From NCBI GenBank assembly GCA_016929795.1, contig JAFGIA010000384.1:1-13946 (forward strand): 13,946 nt of DNA. Direction: 5' to 3'. This document shows positions 11,593 to 13,946 of this stretch, piece after piece. This DNA is from Anaerolineae bacterium (lineage in GTDB: Bacteria; Chloroflexota; Anaerolineae; JAAYZQ01). The notes under the pieces were generated by a model. The model was not told where the DNA came from and made no database searches. It was given only the letters and a program-made list of their open reading frames with translations. The position numbers were made by a program, and so were the translations under genes. Within the stretch, counting starts at the first letter, position 1. Every line of letters begins with the position of its first letter.

Positions 11593-13566
11593 CTACTCGT
11601 TCCCGATCCCCTTTGTCCTCATCATCTCTTCTGACTGGTGGTGCACCAGCCCCACGTCCCACGCAAAGTGTGCCTCCAGCGTCTCGGCCGGATATACCTC
11701 CAGCATTGCCTCCCACCACGTCAGCCCATCGGTGCGCTCATAGTGCCAATACTCGGTGCCGTTGCTGTGCACGTGCCAGTCATAATCGCCCTCCAGCGCG
11801 TACGTCGCAATTCGCTCCCAACCGTGGCGTTTGGCGATCGCCGTCACGTCCACGTAATAGCCCTCCGGCACCGGCAGCCGCTTGCCGCCTGCTCTGTACG
11901 CTTCCGGCTCTGCCGATTCGACGATCTGCCACCAGAAGAGCCACGGCTGCTCCTTCAGCGGCTCCCCCTGGCTGCCATCCTGGCGGGCCGTCTTCAGGTA
12001 GAGACGCCAGTAGATATTGCCGCCCAGGTCCTCGCGCACCTTCACGAGTTGATCGCGCCCGTCCACTACAAGCTCGAGATCCAGGTCGAGCGCCCGCCCC
12101 GTCTTGTGCCAGCTCAGGTAAGCATAATCATGCGCGAACAACTGCCTGCTGCTCACCGCATCAACGTTGCGCCACGAACCCTTGGTTTGACGCAAAAAGT
12201 CATGACCGCTCGCCGCCAACACCTCGCGCTGCCATGCCACCAGCGACGCTGCCACTCGCTCGTTCACAAGCACCGCCTCGCCTGTGTACCCCACCAGCAC
12301 CTCGGGCACCGGTACCACCTCGGCAACTGTGCCCGGTGCCAGTATGGGCAGCGCCGTCGAGGCAGCCGGCGCTGCCGGCAGCCGCTCCGCCAGCCCAGCC
12401 AGCCCCGCCACCTGCGCGGGCGCCGGTGCCGGCCGCCGATCATCCCAGCCAACATCTGTCAACCGCTCCGGCTCTGCCCTCGAGCTGACCTCCCCCCGAA
12501 ATAGATGATAATCTCCCGGCCTGTAGGGATCATATACCTCGAACGCCGCCCCTGGCTCGTACGATGCCCATATCAGCCGACTGGCTGCATCCCACGCGGG
12601 ATCGACATCAGGCCACCGATTCTCCGTCAGGCGCTGCACCGCCGTGGTGCCTACCTCTTCCCCTGCCCCCCCTGCCAGCCAGTACACCTCGGCGTTTCGA
12701 TTCCCCGTCTTGGTGTCCACGTCGCGCCACGACACGAATGCCAACCCCACGCCATCCGGCGCCCACGCTGGGTCCTCGTCATCGGCCGGGTGCTGTGTCA
12801 GATTCTGCGCCTCTCCGCCACCCGCCGACACCAAGTACACCTCCTTGTTCCCGTCTCGCCACGAAGTGAAGGCGATCTTGCGCCCATCAGGGCTCCACGC
12901 CGGGCCGTAATCACCCGCCGGGTTGTCCGTCAGCCGTCTCGGCATCCCACCCCTTGCAGCCACCACATAGATCTCTAAATTACCGTCGCGATAGCTCTCG
13001 AACGCCACCTCCTCACCATCAGGGCTCCACGCTGGCGCTCCATCATACGCCAGGTGGTCCGTCAGGCGCGTCACGGTGCCCGTCGCCAGTTCGAGCACAT
13101 AGAGATCCCAGTTGCCGTCGCGGTTTGATTCAAAGACAATCGCCCCGCCATCCGGCCGCCACGCAGGTGCGCGGTCGTCTGCGGGGTGCCGCGTCAGGTT
13201 GGTGAGGCTGCCCGACGCATTGTCGAGCACATAGATCTCGCCCTTGCCGTCGCGATAGCTCTCGAATGCCACCACCTCCGCGCCCGGCACAGGGGTGGGG
13301 GAGGGCGTGGTAGTGGGTGAGGGGATGTGCGTCGCCGTCGGTGTGGAGGTCGGAAGGGAGGTAGGAGTCGCCGTCTCTGTTGGCCGTGGGGTACGCGAGG
13401 GTACCGGCGTGGCACTGTCCGGATTCGCCGTTGCACGCGCGGCCGCCTCCGTGGGCGCGAGCGCGCTCGTTCCCCCTACCGCCACCTCCGGCGCCTGCTC
13501 CCCACCGCACGCGGTAGCGAGCAAAATCAAGAGAAGCAGGGCAGGAATTTCTGCCCTGCCTTTCAT
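11593..13566 (-). CDS. Lipoprotein: PD40 propeller fused to M15-like peptidase domain
   Basis: This is a 657-residue exported lipoprotein. Its signal peptide ends in a lipobox-like LLATAC, with C20 as the lipidated Cys. Residues 21-48 and a Thr/Pro-rich tether (49-94) follow. Five PD40/TolB-type blades recur at exactly 44-residue spacing (AFESYRDG at 100, then 144, 188, 232, 276), with PAWSPDG between them, plus a degenerate sixth blade near 332. After a Pro/Ala linker (about 375-420), the C-terminal domain has SWHKTGRALDLD (H487, D494 and/or D496) and EYWHYER (E605, H608). These match the SxHxxGxAxD and E-x-W-H zinc-site motifs of M15 D-Ala-D-Ala carboxypeptidases. It therefore probably acts on cell-wall peptides outside the membrane, with the propeller as a binding platform (inference). 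Its ATG overlaps the smpB stop codon (ATGA), with AAGGAG at 13580-13575 eight nt upstream. Confidence 0.8.
   Translation of the reverse strand: MKGRAEIPALLLLILLATACGGEQAPEVAVGGTSALAPTEAAARATANPDSATPVPSRTPRPTETATPTSLPTSTPTATHIPSPTTTPSPTPVPGAEVVAFESYRDGKGEIYVLDNASGSLTNLTRHPADDRAPAWRPDGGAIVFESNRDGNWDLYVLELATGTVTRLTDHLAYDGAPAWSPDGEEVAFESYRDGNLEIYVVAARGGMPRRLTDNPAGDYGPAWSPDGRKIAFTSWRDGNKEVYLVSAGGGEAQNLTQHPADDEDPAWAPDGVGLAFVSWRDVDTKTGNRNAEVYWLAGGAGEEVGTTAVQRLTENRWPDVDPAWDAASRLIWASYEPGAAFEVYDPYRPGDYHLFRGEVSSRAEPERLTDVGWDDRRPAPAPAQVAGLAGLAERLPAAPAASTALPILAPGTVAEVVPVPEVLVGYTGEAVLVNERVAASLVAWQREVLAASGHDFLRQTKGSWRNVDAVSSRQLFAHDYAYLSWHKTGRALDLDLELVVDGRDQLVKVREDLGGNIYWRLYLKTARQDGSQGEPLKEQPWLFWWQIVESAEPEAYRAGGKRLPVPEGYYVDVTAIAKRHGWERIATYALEGDYDWHVHSNGTEYWHYERTDGLTWWEAMLEVYPAETLEAHFAWDVGLVHHQSEEMMRTKGIGNE
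12613..13281 (-). repeat. Intragenic 132-bp PD40 repeats
   Basis: The first five propeller blades are encoded with a period of exactly 132 bp. The 20-mer at 12983-13002 recurs unchanged at 13247-13266, 264 bp or two periods away. The segment near 12888 (CATCAGGGCTCCACGC) recurs near 13018. The DNA identity suggests recent duplication or gene conversion among blades. Confidence 0.75.
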
Positions 13567-13946
13567 CCGTACCGCTCCTTGATTGCCCGCTCCACCTGTC
13601 GCTTCGAATCGCGCTCGGCAATGCTCTGCCGCTTGTCGTACATCTTTTTTCCACGCGCCAGCGCGATCTCGATCTTGGCCCTGCCGTCCTTCAGGTAGAG
13701 CTGCGTGGGGATGACGGTATATCCCTTCTGCTGCGCCTGCCCCGCCAGCCTGTCGATCTCGCGCCGGTTCAGCAGCAGTTTGCGCCGCCGCCGCGGCTCG
13801 TGGTTCTCACGCCCTGCCTGGTCGTACGGGGCGATGTGCACATCCACCAACCACGCCTCGCCTCCCTCGAAACTCACATACCCCTGCTGCAAGCTCACCC
13901 GCCCCGCACGGATCGACTTGATCTCACTCCCCTTCAGCACCAGGCC
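13563..13946 (-). CDS. smpB: SsrA-binding protein SmpB, 5' end cut by window
   Basis: SmpB binds tmRNA (SsrA) and brings it to stalled ribosomes for trans-translation. The visible 127 codons begin inside the gene at GLVLKGSEIKSIRAGRVSL, the typical conserved segment of the oligonucleotide-binding barrel. They continue with PHE-like RENHEPRRRRKLLLNRREI, the core GYTVIPTQLYLKDGRAKIEIALARGKK and the basic C-terminal tail YDKRQSIAERDSKRQVERAIKERYG, which enters the decoding site. Family members have about 150-160 residues, so roughly 20-30 N-terminal residues lie beyond 13946. The GTG at 13940 is an internal Val codon, not the start. No tmRNA gene is in the window. The stop overlaps the lipoprotein ATG (ATGA), which suggests translational coupling. 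Confidence 0.95.
   Translation of the reverse strand, partial: GLVLKGSEIKSIRAGRVSLQQGYVSFEGGEAWLVDVHIAPYDQAGRENHEPRRRRKLLLNRREIDRLAGQAQQKGYTVIPTQLYLKDGRAKIEIALARGKKMYDKRQSIAERDSKRQVERAIKERYG

Noticed and set aside
11535..12488. Plus-strand open frame (317 codons) opposite the lipoprotein gene
   Set aside because: It begins in the heptamer array, is Pro/Ala/Ser/Arg-rich without motifs, and lies opposite the M15-like domain with its conserved zinc motifs.

Overview
The window is GC-rich bacterial DNA, dense with protein genes and without any rRNA, tRNA, IS element or CRISPR array that I can see. Thr/Pro-rich tethers on exported proteins, a TolB-type propeller lipoprotein, a bacterial alpha-2-macroglobulin (A2M) relative and the mix of families suggest Chloroflexota (Anaerolineae/Caldilineae-like). 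This is an inference from style, not from a marker gene.

Left part (1-8247). A strong hairpin plus T-run (43-86) ends a transcript entering from the left. A small SCP2 sterol-carrier-like gene (133-456, minus) and a three-gene plus-strand cluster (622-8247) diverge from a compact back-to-back promoter pair (533-592). The cluster encodes a PHP-domain metallohydrolase, an unrecognised protein with a very acidic N-terminus and a four-cysteine C-terminus, and a 1812-residue membrane-anchored A2M-like protein. The giant protein carries about five SbsA/Big_5 Ig-like domains, then a macroglobulin scaffold split by a Thr/Pro linker. The whole thioester (TED) domain appears to be missing in frame. This cluster is the most unusual part of the window.

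Middle (8248-10234). A 232-bp intergenic region holds a perfect consensus sigma-70 promoter (TTGACA, 17 bp, TATAAT). It drives an OmpR/PhoB-type winged-helix regulator with a degenerate receiver and, 15 bp later, a cysteine-rich protein that joins a helix-turn-helix-like N-terminus to a CICR/CNCC module and two 4Fe-4S ferredoxin motifs. Together they look like a phosphorylation-independent, possibly redox-linked regulatory pair.

Right part (10278-13946, all minus). The order of transcription is smpB (cut by the window edge), a lipoprotein with an exact 44-residue-period propeller fused to an M15-like peptidase domain, and a DUF885-like HE-x4-HH metallopeptidase. smpB and the lipoprotein gene overlap by ATGA. 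The lipoprotein and DUF885 genes are separated by an inverted array of heptamers. The middle and right blocks converge at 10235-10277, a 43-bp gap with no clear terminator.

Functions are read from motifs only. No database search was possible.
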